Shown here: piece by piece, positions 48,611-56,961 of the stretch | Layout of the letters: each line of letters opens with the position of its first letter | Position numbering within the stretch: position 1 is the stretch's first letter | Source of the DNA: JAGOTP01 sp964598725 | GTDB taxonomy: Bacteria > Patescibacteriota > Patescibacteriia > 2-12-FULL-60-25 | Reading direction: 5' to 3' | NCBI GenBank assembly: GCA_964598725.1 | Contig: CAZRCW010000001.1 | Coordinates: 62,001 to 126,000, forward strand | Length of the DNA: 64,000 bases | Notes under the pieces: generated by a model | What the model saw: only the letters and a program-made list of their open reading frames with translations | Told to the model about the DNA's origin: nothing | Databases searched by the model: none | Position numbers and translations under genes: made by a program

Positions 48611-48650
48611 AAAACAAAGCGCTCTCCGTAAGGAGAGCGCTTTGTTTTTA
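48611..48650. terminator. Bidirectional terminator between MFS and M23 peptidase genes
   Basis: A perfect 17-bp stem, AAAACAAAGCGCTCTCC (48611-48627) with its complement (48632-48648), T-rich on both sides. Confidence 0.9.
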
Positions 48651-48658
48651 TGAGCCGT

Positions 48659-50173
48659 CTATCGGGCGTAGGTCAGAGGGTTTACACGTTTCCCGTTCAC
48701 GTACACTTCGTAGTGTAGGTGTGTACCGGTAGAGCGACCGGTTGTACCAACCATGGCGATCACTTCACCCCGCTTCACAGTGTCACCCGCTTTGACGAAC
48801 AGCTTTGAGGAGTGCCCGTAGCGAGTCATCATCCCGTTTGGATGGTTGATGACAACTTGGAGACCATATCCACCATTGTTCCAACCAGCTTCTTTGACGA
48901 CACCGTCTTCGGAGGCGTAGATGGCGTTGGCATAGTCACCTTCGATATCGACACCGGTGTGGTTCCAGCCGTAGTACTGGTTGATGACGTGCAAGTCCGT
49001 CGGCCAGAGAAGTTTGGACGAAGACTTTACGACAGCGTCTTCTTTATCTTCCGGCTTGGCGCGGGAGTCGCCCGGGGTATTCACGAGCTCTTGGTAGACG
49101 TCGACTGCTTTGTTCTTGATAGTCGACAGAGGGATGTCTGGACGAACGCTGCCTTGGGCGGTGGTTCGGGTGGCCGTTGGTTTGCTAGTGGCTGTTGGAG
49201 CGGTCACTGCGACGGTCGTGCTGAGCGGTACGCCACCTGGAATCAAGACTTCTTTTCCTGGGGCGAGCGTTGAGATACCCCCATTCTTTTCAATGATGAC
49301 GGAAGCCGCCACGTCATACTTGGCTGCTAATTGGTTGATTGTCTCACCCTTCTTCACTAAGTGGAAAACACCTGATACCGGAGGAATGCGGAGCGTGTCG
49401 CCCGGCTTGATCGCGGCATTTCGGTTCAAAGTATTGGCCCAGATGACGGTTCCGGCGGTGACGCCAAAACGACGGGCGATGGTAGCCACAGTGTCGCCAG
49501 ACTGCACGGTGTACGTCTCGGTTTCGCTCCGAGGGGCGACCGCGATAGCGGGTTGTTCGTCAGGAGCAACGGTAGGTTCTGCTGCATTATCGATCTGCGG
49601 CGCGACAGCAACGGTTCCTGGGAGCGTTAAGTCGGCAACGTGTTCGGTGTCGTAATCGAAGTCGATGTCTGGCAAGGCTTGGACTGTATCTGCGCCTAGG
49701 TAGCTCGTATGTCCGTGTTGGCCCTCGACGTAGAGCTGTTCTTCGATGCTTTCGTCTTGTCCCTGGGTAACGAGGCTATACAAAAGGCTATTTTGAGCGC
49801 TGTTCGAAGCAAAGGCGCTACGAGTCGTGAACTGCGAAGCAATCGTTGCGATCGACACGATCAACAAGGCGGCATGGAAGATGTAGCGGTTGGTAAACAG
49901 GAAGAAAAATAAGCCACGAGCAGAAATAACTACTCGTTCAATGCGAACGTTAAGATAAAAGAACAGGGTATAAATCGGCAACAAAACGAAACGGAGTAAA
50001 CCACGGCCAAGGAAGCCGAGCACCTTCCCGAGAAGGCGTAAGACCGGGCGCACCGCTCTCCATCCCAATTGAAGACCTTTGATCAAAAGGAGGAGGAAAC
50101 GGGCCAACGCATGTTGTAGACGATGTTTTGTAGGAATAGAGACCTCTAGGAAATCACTGAATCGCGTACCCAT
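48659..50173 (-). CDS. LysM and M23 peptidase, membrane-anchored wall hydrolase
   Basis: From ATG 50173 the product (504 residues) has hydrophobic segments near 55-115 acting as membrane anchors, then two LysM modules (TYTVQSGDTVATIARRFGVT; FHLVKKGETINQLAAKYDVA) at about 220-315, an Ala/Thr-rich linker and a C-terminal M23 (LytM) domain with zinc ligands in NHTGVDIEGDYANAI (H-x-x-x-D) and HLHYEVYVNGK (H-x-H). It should cleave peptidoglycan cross-links at the outer face. It starts 4 nt after the convergent hairpin. A Met at 50206 is the longest start. Confidence 0.9.
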   Translation of the reverse strand: MGTRFSDFLEVSIPTKHRLQHALARFLLLLIKGLQLGWRAVRPVLRLLGKVLGFLGRGLLRFVLLPIYTLFFYLNVRIERVVISARGLFFFLFTNRYIFHAALLIVSIATIASQFTTRSAFASNSAQNSLLYSLVTQGQDESIEEQLYVEGQHGHTSYLGADTVQALPDIDFDYDTEHVADLTLPGTVAVAPQIDNAAEPTVAPDEQPAIAVAPRSETETYTVQSGDTVATIARRFGVTAGTVIWANTLNRNAAIKPGDTLRIPPVSGVFHLVKKGETINQLAAKYDVAASVIIEKNGGISTLAPGKEVLIPGGVPLSTTVAVTAPTATSKPTATRTTAQGSVRPDIPLSTIKNKAVDVYQELVNTPGDSRAKPEDKEDAVVKSSSKLLWPTDLHVINQYYGWNHTGVDIEGDYANAIYASEDGVVKEAGWNNGGYGLQVVINHPNGMMTRYGHSSKLFVKAGDTVKRGEVIAMVGTTGRSTGTHLHYEVYVNGKRVNPLTYAR

Positions 50174-50325
50174 GAGAAACTGCCGGAACAGGGCACAGGC
50201 GACCAAGATTGTTTAAGAGAAGCGGTCTGAATAATACGACAACGAGTGGAGACAGGATACGCTTTTTGGCGATTTTCGTCAATGGATAAGTCCTGTTATT
50301 TTGCTGTATTAAGCCAAAATTAGCT

Positions 50326-51843
50326 TCAAGTGGAGGCAGGTGAACGGTACTGTAATGCCTCGGCCACGTGGGTCTCAGTTAAGGTTGAGTGCTCGGCTAG
50401 ATCGGCGATGGTTTGAGCGACTTTGAGGAGACGGAAGTAGGCGCGGGCCGAAAGTTGAAAGCGTTGAACCGCTTGTTTCAGGAGTTGCTTTGCTGGTTCG
50501 GTGAGTTGGAAGAGGCGAGCTACAAGCTCGCTTGTGGTTTGAGCATTCGTTGTGAGGCCGAATGCTTGCAGGCGTGCTTGCTGTCGATCGCGTGCCCGTT
50601 GTACGCGCCTTCGTATGTTGTCGCTCGATTCACCGGTTGGAATGTTGGTGAGCGCATCTGTTTCTACCCGTGGCACTTCAATGTAGAGATCGATCCGGTC
50701 GAAGAGTGGGCCACTGATCCGCTGTCGGTATTGCTCGTACTGAATCTGGCTGCAGGTGCAGTTCCGTTCTTTGTCGGAACGGTAGCCGCAGGGGCAGGGA
50801 TTCATCGCTGCGAGCAGAGCAAAGCGCGCCGGATAGCGGACGCAGGTCTGTGCGCGACTAATAGAGATGAAGCCGTCTTCAAGCGGTTGGCGAAGACACT
50901 CGAGCGTTGGTCTTGAGAATTCAGGGAATTCATCCAAGAACAAGACGCCATGATGCGCGAGCGAAACCTCTCCCGGTCGAGGTACGGTTCCGCCGCCAAC
51001 GAGCGAGACGGTGCTCGCCGTATGATGTGGTGAGCGGAACGGCCGAATCGAGATCACACTTTGCGCTGGCAGCATGCCAGCGACGGAGTGAATACGGGTT
51101 GCTTCAAGAATCTCTTCTTCGGTCATGCGAGGCAAGATGCTGCTAAACGCTCGAGCCAACAATGTCTTACCTGAGCCGGGTGGTCCTTGCATGAGTAAAT
51201 TATGTCCACCAGCGGCGGCAATTTCGAGCGCTCGTCTGGCCTGCTCTTGTCCACGTACCATCGCGAAGTCGATCTGAAACGAGTGTCGATCGGCGGCCTC
51301 GAGTGGTTTTTTGTAAGGAACCTCGGTGAGGCTAGCTTCACCGAGCAAGAAGCGCAGTACTTCATTCAAGGTTGAAGCGGACAGGATACGTAAGCCTTGA
51401 ATCAGCGCCGCTTCCTCCGCGTTTTCTTTGGGAACGATAAGCTCTGTGACGCCGAGCTTATGCGCGAGCAAAGCGACCGAGATCATGCCTTGGACAGGTC
51501 GGATCGTTCCATCAAGCGCCAGTTCGCCGACGAAGAGCTGCGAAGGATTCGGTAAGAGTAATTGTCCGTCCGCCGCGAGAATCGCAAGCGCAATCGGTAA
51601 ATCGAAGCCAGAGCCAATCTTCTTTACGTGGGCTGGTGCTAAGTTGACTGTTACACGTGTGCGTGGAAACGGTACTCGACTGTTCCGTACAGCGCTCCGA
51701 ATCCGTTCCTTCGCTTCTTGGATTGAGGTATCTGGTAAGCCAACGATAAAAAAGTTCGGCAGTCCGGCCGAGATGTCGGCTTCAACGTCGATGATATGCG
51801 CTTCGAGTCCGAGGATCGAAGCCGTTTTGATACGAGAAGGCAT
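50326..51843 (-). CDS. comM: ComM/YifB family AAA+ ATPase
   Basis: The 505-residue product has an N-terminal Lon-like domain (KTASILGLEAHIIDVEADIS; GSGFDLPIALAILAA), a AAA+ Mg-chelatase domain with Walker A LMQGPPGSGKTLLAR and Walker B VLFLDEFPEF, and a C-terminal zinc-site region with the CPCGYRSDKERNCTCS cysteines. ComM is a branch-migration helicase that promotes integration of incoming DNA during natural transformation. In this mosaic genome, with many small acquired units, it is relevant. It follows lspA by 46 nt on this strand. Confidence 0.93.
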   Translation of the reverse strand: MPSRIKTASILGLEAHIIDVEADISAGLPNFFIVGLPDTSIQEAKERIRSAVRNSRVPFPRTRVTVNLAPAHVKKIGSGFDLPIALAILAADGQLLLPNPSQLFVGELALDGTIRPVQGMISVALLAHKLGVTELIVPKENAEEAALIQGLRILSASTLNEVLRFLLGEASLTEVPYKKPLEAADRHSFQIDFAMVRGQEQARRALEIAAAGGHNLLMQGPPGSGKTLLARAFSSILPRMTEEEILEATRIHSVAGMLPAQSVISIRPFRSPHHTASTVSLVGGGTVPRPGEVSLAHHGVLFLDEFPEFSRPTLECLRQPLEDGFISISRAQTCVRYPARFALLAAMNPCPCGYRSDKERNCTCSQIQYEQYRQRISGPLFDRIDLYIEVPRVETDALTNIPTGESSDNIRRRVQRARDRQQARLQAFGLTTNAQTTSELVARLFQLTEPAKQLLKQAVQRFQLSARAYFRLLKVAQTIADLAEHSTLTETHVAEALQYRSPAST

Positions 51844-51889
51844 ATCTACTCCGTTCCATGGATTGGAGTGTCTGTCTAGAGGGTGGAAT

Positions 51890-52354
51890 CTAGGCTTCCG
51901 GCGTCGCCTCTTTTGTTTTTTGGGCTAAGTAAGCCGCGCCGGCTAAGCCAATAAGAACGCCCAGATCGGCAACATTGATGGCAGAGTGATACCAAAGGAG
52001 GAGCCAATCGCGTACGAAGCCGAGCAGGAGTCGATCAAGAGCGTTGCCAATGGCACCGCCTAAAAGGAGCCCTAAGAAAAACGAGAACCACAGATCCTTG
52101 CCGTGTTGTCGTCGGACGAGAACGAATAGGACGCCAACACAAGCGATGAAGGTGACGCAGAGGATGAGCCACTGAGGAATCGGGATATTGAAAGCGATCC
52201 CGAAGTTTTGATGTCGAATCGATTGAACGAAGCCACCAAGTAATGAGAATGGGTGCGTCTGCTCAAAAAAGAAATATTTGCAGAATCGATCTACGGCAAA
52301 TACGCCCACAGCACCGATCAAGGCGCTGATCGTGCGGCGAGCGAGTGCGAGCAT
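51890..52354 (-). CDS. lspA: Lipoprotein signal peptidase II
   Basis: The 154-residue product has four hydrophobic segments and the conserved aspartate motifs: NALDRLLLGFVRDWLLLWYH (first Asp) and NVADLGVLIG (second Asp). It cleaves prolipoproteins at the lipobox Cys. Substrates in this window include the lipoproteins at 381, 3096 and 14262. It starts 15 nt after the dksA-like stop and precedes comM. Confidence 0.92.
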   Translation of the reverse strand: MLALARRTISALIGAVGVFAVDRFCKYFFFEQTHPFSLLGGFVQSIRHQNFGIAFNIPIPQWLILCVTFIACVGVLFVLVRRQHGKDLWFSFFLGLLLGGAIGNALDRLLLGFVRDWLLLWYHSAINVADLGVLIGLAGAAYLAQKTKEATPEA

Positions 52355-52368
52355 GGGGATGAGGTGGC

Positions 52369-52752
52369 TTACAACTCTTGCGTGAGCAACTTCTTGCAGC
52401 TGACGCAGGAAGAAGAGTGGGGGCGAGCTTCCAAGCGCTTCAAGTCGATATCTTGGTGGCAGTACTTACAAGTACCGTACGTTCCTTTCTCGATCGATTC
52501 GAGCGCCTTCATGACGTCACGTAATTGAATCTCTAATTCCCCAACCAACGAAAGCTCATCCGCGTACTGCGAAATCTCCTCAGCATTATCGTCTTCGGAG
52601 CTACTGCCTTGTTCTGGGTAAACCGCATTAAAGGTCGGGGTATTGTTCTTGCCGTCTTTCTTTTCCGAGACATCAGCCAGGTCTGCCTCGAGCGATGTTT
52701 TCATCTGTTCGAGCTTTTCTTTCAGTTGGGCGATGACTTCTTTGGTAAGCAT
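52369..52752 (-). CDS. DksA/TraR-type zinc-finger protein
   Basis: From ATG 52752 the product is 127 residues: a helical coiled N-terminus (LTKEVIAQLKEKLEQMKTSL), an acidic linker, and a C-terminal zinc finger CKYCHQDIDLKRLEARPHSS followed by a C-x-x-C pair (SCVSCKKLL). DksA-type proteins modulate RNA polymerase with ppGpp. First gene of the dksA-lspA-comM set on the minus strand. A coiled tip without the DxxDxA pattern is present, so true DksA activity is uncertain. Confidence 0.85.
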   Translation of the reverse strand: MLTKEVIAQLKEKLEQMKTSLEADLADVSEKKDGKNNTPTFNAVYPEQGSSSEDDNAEEISQYADELSLVGELEIQLRDVMKALESIEKGTYGTCKYCHQDIDLKRLEARPHSSSCVSCKKLLTQEL

Positions 52753-52879
52753 ATAGGTTGGAGGCAGTTTACGCGTTTTGGAGAATATCAGCAAGCGCTT
52801 CGCTATATGAAAATCGAGATCAAGAAAAGCTGGAATTCTTTTAAAACTGGAAGAGCCGCGGACCATGCTCTCCCGAAGA

Positions 52880-53680
52880 AATCGGAAAATGAGACATAGA
52901 TACGCGGCTCGGACGTTGAGTGTGGAGTAAGACCGGTGAAGGTCGAGTAGTGACGAGCGATCTGGACCATTGAAGGTCTAGGCGAGCGGCTTAGGATTCC
53001 CGGTGAAGGGAACATTTCGCATGAGGCCGAATGGCTTCATGGAGCGCTCAAGCACAAGATGCTACGAGTCAAAACTGGTACCACACGCGAACGTGAGATA
53101 GAGACAAGCTTTTCAGACCTGACCTCCGGTTACTAGCTGTATCCCTCATAGAAGGATTTCAGTGCGCGCGGTGAAGCGTTTACTGTGGCTGTAGCCTAGG
53201 AGTTGAGGTTGATTTTGGGTATTTGTATGGCCCGCTGTGATAGATAAGCAATCGAGATGATCGCGTCTCTGCATTTTGGGCAGAGGTCTAGTCTGGGCTT
53301 AACGGCGTACCTCGACACCCGGAGGTGGAGATGACGCCAATTACCACTTGCCTTGAAAGGAGCGAGGACGTCGGTAGCGACGTGATCTATAGGCTCGTCA
53401 CTCAGCTGCAACGAGTGCAGACGAAGGACGAGCCTACTTCACACGGCTGTTGACGAAGGGACAAAGAAACAAACAACCAACAATGAACGACTGACACCAA
53501 CAAAGAGCGGAAAGAGCAATCGAACGACGCACGCAATGATATGAGGCGTCTTAGATTGTCGCCACGAGTGTGGCCCTGTTACAAACATTCCAACACGGCG
53601 AGGTCAGTCGGTGTGACTGATAAAAGGAGCAAACAAGGAAGGAGCCTGTCCTGAATGGAGGAACCACTCGAAAGACACTT
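52880..53680. ncRNA. Candidate large structured RNA (strand uncertain)
   Basis: This 0.8-kb stretch has no plausible gene on either strand but a dense series of hairpins. Examples: GACC-GGTGAA-GGTC (near 52932), GACC-ATTGAA-GGTC (near 52965), TTCCC-GGTGAA-GGGAA (near 52996), GAGGCC/GGCTTC (near 53020), CTCTGC/GCAGAG (near 53265), ACGTCG/CGACGT (near 53370), TAGGCTCGTC/GACGAGCCTA (53391-53438 approx.), GCCAC/GTGGC (near 53560), CAGTC/GACTG (near 53607). A TATACT box on the minus strand (53888-type position is 53683-53688, read AGTATA on plus) would start a transcript leftwards. It is not recognisable as RNase P RNA, tmRNA, SRP RNA or rRNA. Confidence 0.4.
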
Positions 53681-53689
53681 CTAGTATAC

Positions 53690-53791
53690 CGCTGATCAGC
53701 TATAGCCACCAAACCCACGTGTGGATAAACTTTATTTAGCTAGTTCTAGATGAAAAACACGTCTTTAAACTATCCACACCCATGTGTATAA
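53690..53791. other. Short AT-rich gap with DnaA-like boxes
   Basis: It contains an inverted TTATCCACA-type site (GTGTGGATAAAC, 53718 on) and CTATCCACA near 53769. No gene or terminator was recognised. Confidence 0.45.
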
Positions 53792-54994
53792 CTAGGACTC
53801 AAGGCAAACAACAAGCTGATTTTTTTCGCGCCAGATCTGAACCGGCTGTTTTGGGATCCACTGTGTAAGCAGCGAGCCTTCGTCAGTCAGTCTGTCCAAA
53901 AGGCGTGGGGAGAAGCGGCCGAGCCAAACACCGGAGGCACAGGCGGCAGCTTCATCGAGAATGGGACCGTTCTCATTCGCATGCCAGTCCACCAGGGTGG
54001 GGGTGGTGCTTGTAGCGGCGACGGCTCGTAGCTCGTTGGCAACCGTTCCGTCGGGTAAGGTGAGAAGTGTTTTCACTTGCGTCCCATTCAGTTGTGATAG
54101 GAGAGCCGCTTGTTGAGCCGGAGTCAGGGCTTCGCGGAAGGTCAGCCGTAAGGTATCGATCGTTGAAGTCGAAAAACGCGCCTCCAAAGTAGCCGGCGGT
54201 TCGGCGAACGAGGTGAGAGTTGTTTGAACCGGGTCAAGCGGGAGCTCGCTAAGCAGCGTCCGGGGATCGATCTGTCGGCCCAGGGCGGAGAGATGCAAAC
54301 TCACGTCCGCCGCGAGCGGTTTACTGGCCGTCTCATTGCTGGCGTTCAACTGACTATCGGATGTTAGTGTTTCAGCGGTATCCGATAAGTGTAATTTGTG
54401 GTCTTGTAGCGAGAAGATGATCTGGTTCGACGATGAAGCGTTCGGAAAGAGTAGCGAGGCGTTCAACCAGCCATTTGGAGTGCCGTCAGCAAACAGTTGA
54501 TCAAAAAACAGCTCACGATAAACAAGTGGTTGATCGCTATCGGTTTTTCCAAAACCGATCTGACGGATGAGGCCACGGGTTTTAGTATCGGTTGTTTGCA
54601 GGAGCGGTGCCGGAATTGCCCAACGTGGACCTAGGATGAACGCTTGATGATCTGTCCGTGAGCCGGAGATCCCAAAAATGACCGGCCAGCCGCTATTCGC
54701 TTGCAGTGTTTGTTGCCATTCGATCGGCAAAGTCGCTTTTTGATCGTTGTTTAACAGGGTGTTGATCGTTTTCGGGCTGGCGCTAGCGAAGAGAATCGTG
54801 CGTTGCGGTAAGAAAAACGTTGCCGAACACAGGAGTGTAAAAATGATTGTCGCTAGCAAAAACGTTGCAAATACGCTAATTCCAACAATCCAGCGACGAC
54901 TGAAGCGCTGATATGAGCCTCCCATCGCGAGCAACGGACTGACCGGCGGGATCGGGAACTGAGGCTGGATGTCTAAACCGTCTTCCACTGACAC
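53792..54994 (-). CDS. Membrane-anchored protein of unknown function
   Basis: The 400-residue product begins with a Pro-rich cytoplasmic segment, one membrane segment (about 38-60, VGISVFATFLLATIIFTLLC), and a large outside domain without Cys motifs except near the end (AAACASGVW, LVVCLES). The start is GTG 54994; a GTG at 54988, 6 nt after TAGGGT, would be a leaderless alternative. It follows the TrmB gene by 25 nt on the same strand and may be co-transcribed. No family recognised. Confidence 0.65.
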   Translation of the reverse strand: MSVEDGLDIQPQFPIPPVSPLLAMGGSYQRFSRRWIVGISVFATFLLATIIFTLLCSATFFLPQRTILFASASPKTINTLLNNDQKATLPIEWQQTLQANSGWPVIFGISGSRTDHQAFILGPRWAIPAPLLQTTDTKTRGLIRQIGFGKTDSDQPLVYRELFFDQLFADGTPNGWLNASLLFPNASSSNQIIFSLQDHKLHLSDTAETLTSDSQLNASNETASKPLAADVSLHLSALGRQIDPRTLLSELPLDPVQTTLTSFAEPPATLEARFSTSTIDTLRLTFREALTPAQQAALLSQLNGTQVKTLLTLPDGTVANELRAVAATSTTPTLVDWHANENGPILDEAAACASGVWLGRFSPRLLDRLTDEGSLLTQWIPKQPVQIWREKNQLVVCLES

Positions 54995-55019
54995 ACCCTA
55001 ACGGATTTTCGGTTATTCC

Positions 55020-55763
55020 TCAAACAGATTTTGGTGCGCCTTCCCAAGCCAGTTCAAACAAGAGTCTCGCACAAGCAGCGATCTGTGCTGAATGAATGAC
55101 CACGAGGAATAAGGGATCAAATGATGTAATCGCAACAATATTGTCAGAAATACCAAAGTTCATGTCAAAGGTTGTCGCCTTCGAAAGGAAGCGAAATTCT
55201 TGTTTTTGATTGCCTTTCATTTTATTCGCCATGGCTCGTCCGTCTCGATCATCGACAGCCAAGTTTTTCACTTCGTTTGGATTCTTAGGATTGGACGCGT
55301 TCACCGACCAGCGTTTCACTTCTTCTGGAAAGAACTCGCTGAGCTTGTTCCAATTGCTTAAGTAATACGACTTCTTTCCAAACTCCATCGATCGATAAAC
55401 GCTCAGCGCCGCCTCTTTCCCTTCGTAGAATTCAAGGCTCGGTTTATTCCCATGATCCTGATGAAGGCCACGTAAAAGCGGCAACATCAGACGCAGGTTT
55501 TCAACATTCCCTTGAACAAACTGCAAGAGACGTGAAGGTGGAACGGCGAGATAGCGCTTCACTTTTTGTTTTGGAAGTTCTTGTGCGAAGCCACGTTGAA
55601 GCAGGCTTTTCAATGTAAAGTAGGCGATCGAGCGTTTGATCCCTGCGAGTTCAGCAATCTCGCTAACGGTTCCTTGACCCTTAGAAAGAAGCGCCGTGAA
55701 AATGCGTGCTTCTTTGTCTGTTAGGCCGACGGAGGTGAGTGTGGTGATGATAGGATCGACCAT
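55020..55763 (-). CDS. TrmB-family transcriptional regulator
   Basis: The 247-residue product has an N-terminal winged helix (TSVGLTDKEARIFTALLSKG; AELAGIKRSIAYFTLKSLLQ) and a C-terminal effector domain from about 110 (SLEFYEGKEAALSVYRSMEF). Directly upstream is the palindrome ATTTGTTAAT-AAG-ATTAACAAAT, and a second, spaced one lies at 55815-55852, so autoregulation through TTGTTAAT half-sites is likely. The membrane protein gene 53792-54994 follows on the same strand. It is closer to the 11345 paralogue than to the 38259 one by the FYEG/KYYEG element. Confidence 0.85.
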   Translation of the reverse strand: MVDPIITTLTSVGLTDKEARIFTALLSKGQGTVSEIAELAGIKRSIAYFTLKSLLQRGFAQELPKQKVKRYLAVPPSRLLQFVQGNVENLRLMLPLLRGLHQDHGNKPSLEFYEGKEAALSVYRSMEFGKKSYYLSNWNKLSEFFPEEVKRWSVNASNPKNPNEVKNLAVDDRDGRAMANKMKGNQKQEFRFLSKATTFDMNFGISDNIVAITSFDPLFLVVIHSAQIAACARLLFELAWEGAPKSV

Positions 55764-55764
55764 A

Positions 55765-55787
55765 ATTTGTTAATAAGATTAACAAAT
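55765..55787. promoter_or_regulatory. Operator 1 of the 55020 TrmB gene
   Basis: ATTTGTTAAT-AAG-ATTAACAAAT, perfect 10-bp arms, 1-2 nt upstream of the ATG. Confidence 0.7.
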
Positions 55788-55814
55788 ATGTATTAAAATA
55801 TCAATAAGTAAGCA

Positions 55815-55852
55815 AAATTAACAAAATAAGCTGTTTGTAAAATTGTTAATTT
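55815..55852. promoter_or_regulatory. Operator 2 of the 55020 TrmB gene
   Basis: AAATTAACAA (55815-55824) and TTGTTAATTT (55843-55852) flank 18 nt; same half-sites as operator 1, near the start of the next unit. Confidence 0.6.
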
Positions 55853-55907
55853 GTGACAAAACGTCCGTGCCATCTGAAGTAGATGGTGATCAATCAAGGA
55901 GGAGCTA

Positions 55908-56675
55908 ATGGAGAAGTCAGTATTACGTTGGTTGCCGGAGATGATGGCAAAGACGCGAGAGGAGGTTCTTTCGGAGACTGGGAGCACCGTCGAAGGCGAA
56001 CCACGACAGTGGGCGCAGCTTGGAGAGCGGCTGGAGTGGATCGCTTCGCTGCTGTTTATGAACTGCGTGCATCCGTCGCAGATCGGCACCAGTCGGCGAG
56101 AGATCGTTCGCTTGGTGCGGCGATGCCAAAGCGGAAAGTGGGACGGGTGCAGTGCTCAGCCACGAACGCGTAGCGAATGCACTTCGACCAAGCTTTTTCG
56201 CTATCGACTGCATCACTGCACGTCGGGGCACGATCACTTCCACATTCTGCGCGGAGATTGGAGGGACGATATCTCGGGGCCATTTTCCAGTCTGAAGCGA
56301 GGAAGGATTTCGGCGAATGAGCTGTTCCGCAGGCCACGATCACTGTCAGGCGTTCGTCCGATTGATTTCGTGATCGCTCCTGGTGCACAGATTCAGATCG
56401 ATCGGCAGGCATTCGCCCGGGCGGAAGAGAAGCGTATTCAAGAAGCGTTGGAGCGGTTTCTCCCTACGGAGACGGTTGTTCGCGCCTTGAATATGGAGCG
56501 ACGGAGGTATTGCCGATGGCTCGATTTCCAGGCACAGCGATTGAGTCTTGAGGAGGGAGAGCTCGTGCTCTGTGATTTTATCGATCTCAGCCAGCCGAAG
56601 CCTCTCCTGAAGGCGCCGAGCGAGCTCAAGATCAAGTTCGACTTCATCGATGTCACGACGGTCGGAAACTATTAG
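55908..56675 (+). CDS. GC-rich solitary gene, unknown function
   Basis: The 255-residue product starts MEKSVLRWLPEMMAKTREEV with an AAGGAGGAG ribosome site. It is soluble, Arg-rich, with five or so Cys and a long helix (RIQEALERFLPTETVVRALN) and ends VTTVGNY. No family recognised. The unit is closed by a strong hairpin (56703-56742). Confidence 0.7.
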   Translation: MEKSVLRWLPEMMAKTREEVLSETGSTVEGEPRQWAQLGERLEWIASLLFMNCVHPSQIGTSRREIVRLVRRCQSGKWDGCSAQPRTRSECTSTKLFRYRLHHCTSGHDHFHILRGDWRDDISGPFSSLKRGRISANELFRRPRSLSGVRPIDFVIAPGAQIQIDRQAFARAEEKRIQEALERFLPTETVVRALNMERRRYCRWLDFQAQRLSLEEGELVLCDFIDLSQPKPLLKAPSELKIKFDFIDVTTVGNY

Positions 56676-56702
56676 GAGGTAGATCAACGACGAAAAGAAA
56701 AC

Positions 56703-56745
56703 GCCCCCGGAAACGCTGCTTGTTTCCGGGGGCGGATATTTTTGT
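56703..56745 (+). terminator. Terminator of the 55908-56675 gene
   Basis: CGCCCCCGGAAAC (56702-56714) pairs with GTTTCCGGGGGCG (56722-56734), then ATATTTTTG. Confidence 0.85.
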
Positions 56746-56961
56746 GTGCACAAAACCCGCGAACAACGACGCTCGCGAGTTGTGTGCGATGCGTCTGCCG
56801 TTGCGGGCAGGAGTTGCGGCGCCGTTGGGCGCCTAGATCGCTGTTGGTCTGTCGAATAATGGCTCGTCTGCTCATTCATTATCACAAGATAATCCCTCGC
56901 CTCGAACAGCTGAAAGTTTTCTATTTCTCAAAGGAAAGAGAGTATACTGGAGCAAACCTCT

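Noticed and set aside
52803..53411. Short minus-strand frames in the 52.9-53.7 kb gap (70-71 residues)
   Set aside because: No ribosome site, odd composition, and overlap with hairpins; more likely non-coding.
52880..53680. RNase P RNA, tmRNA or SRP RNA
   Set aside because: The conserved sequence boxes of these RNAs (for example GAGGAAAGTCC of RNase P) are not found on either strand.
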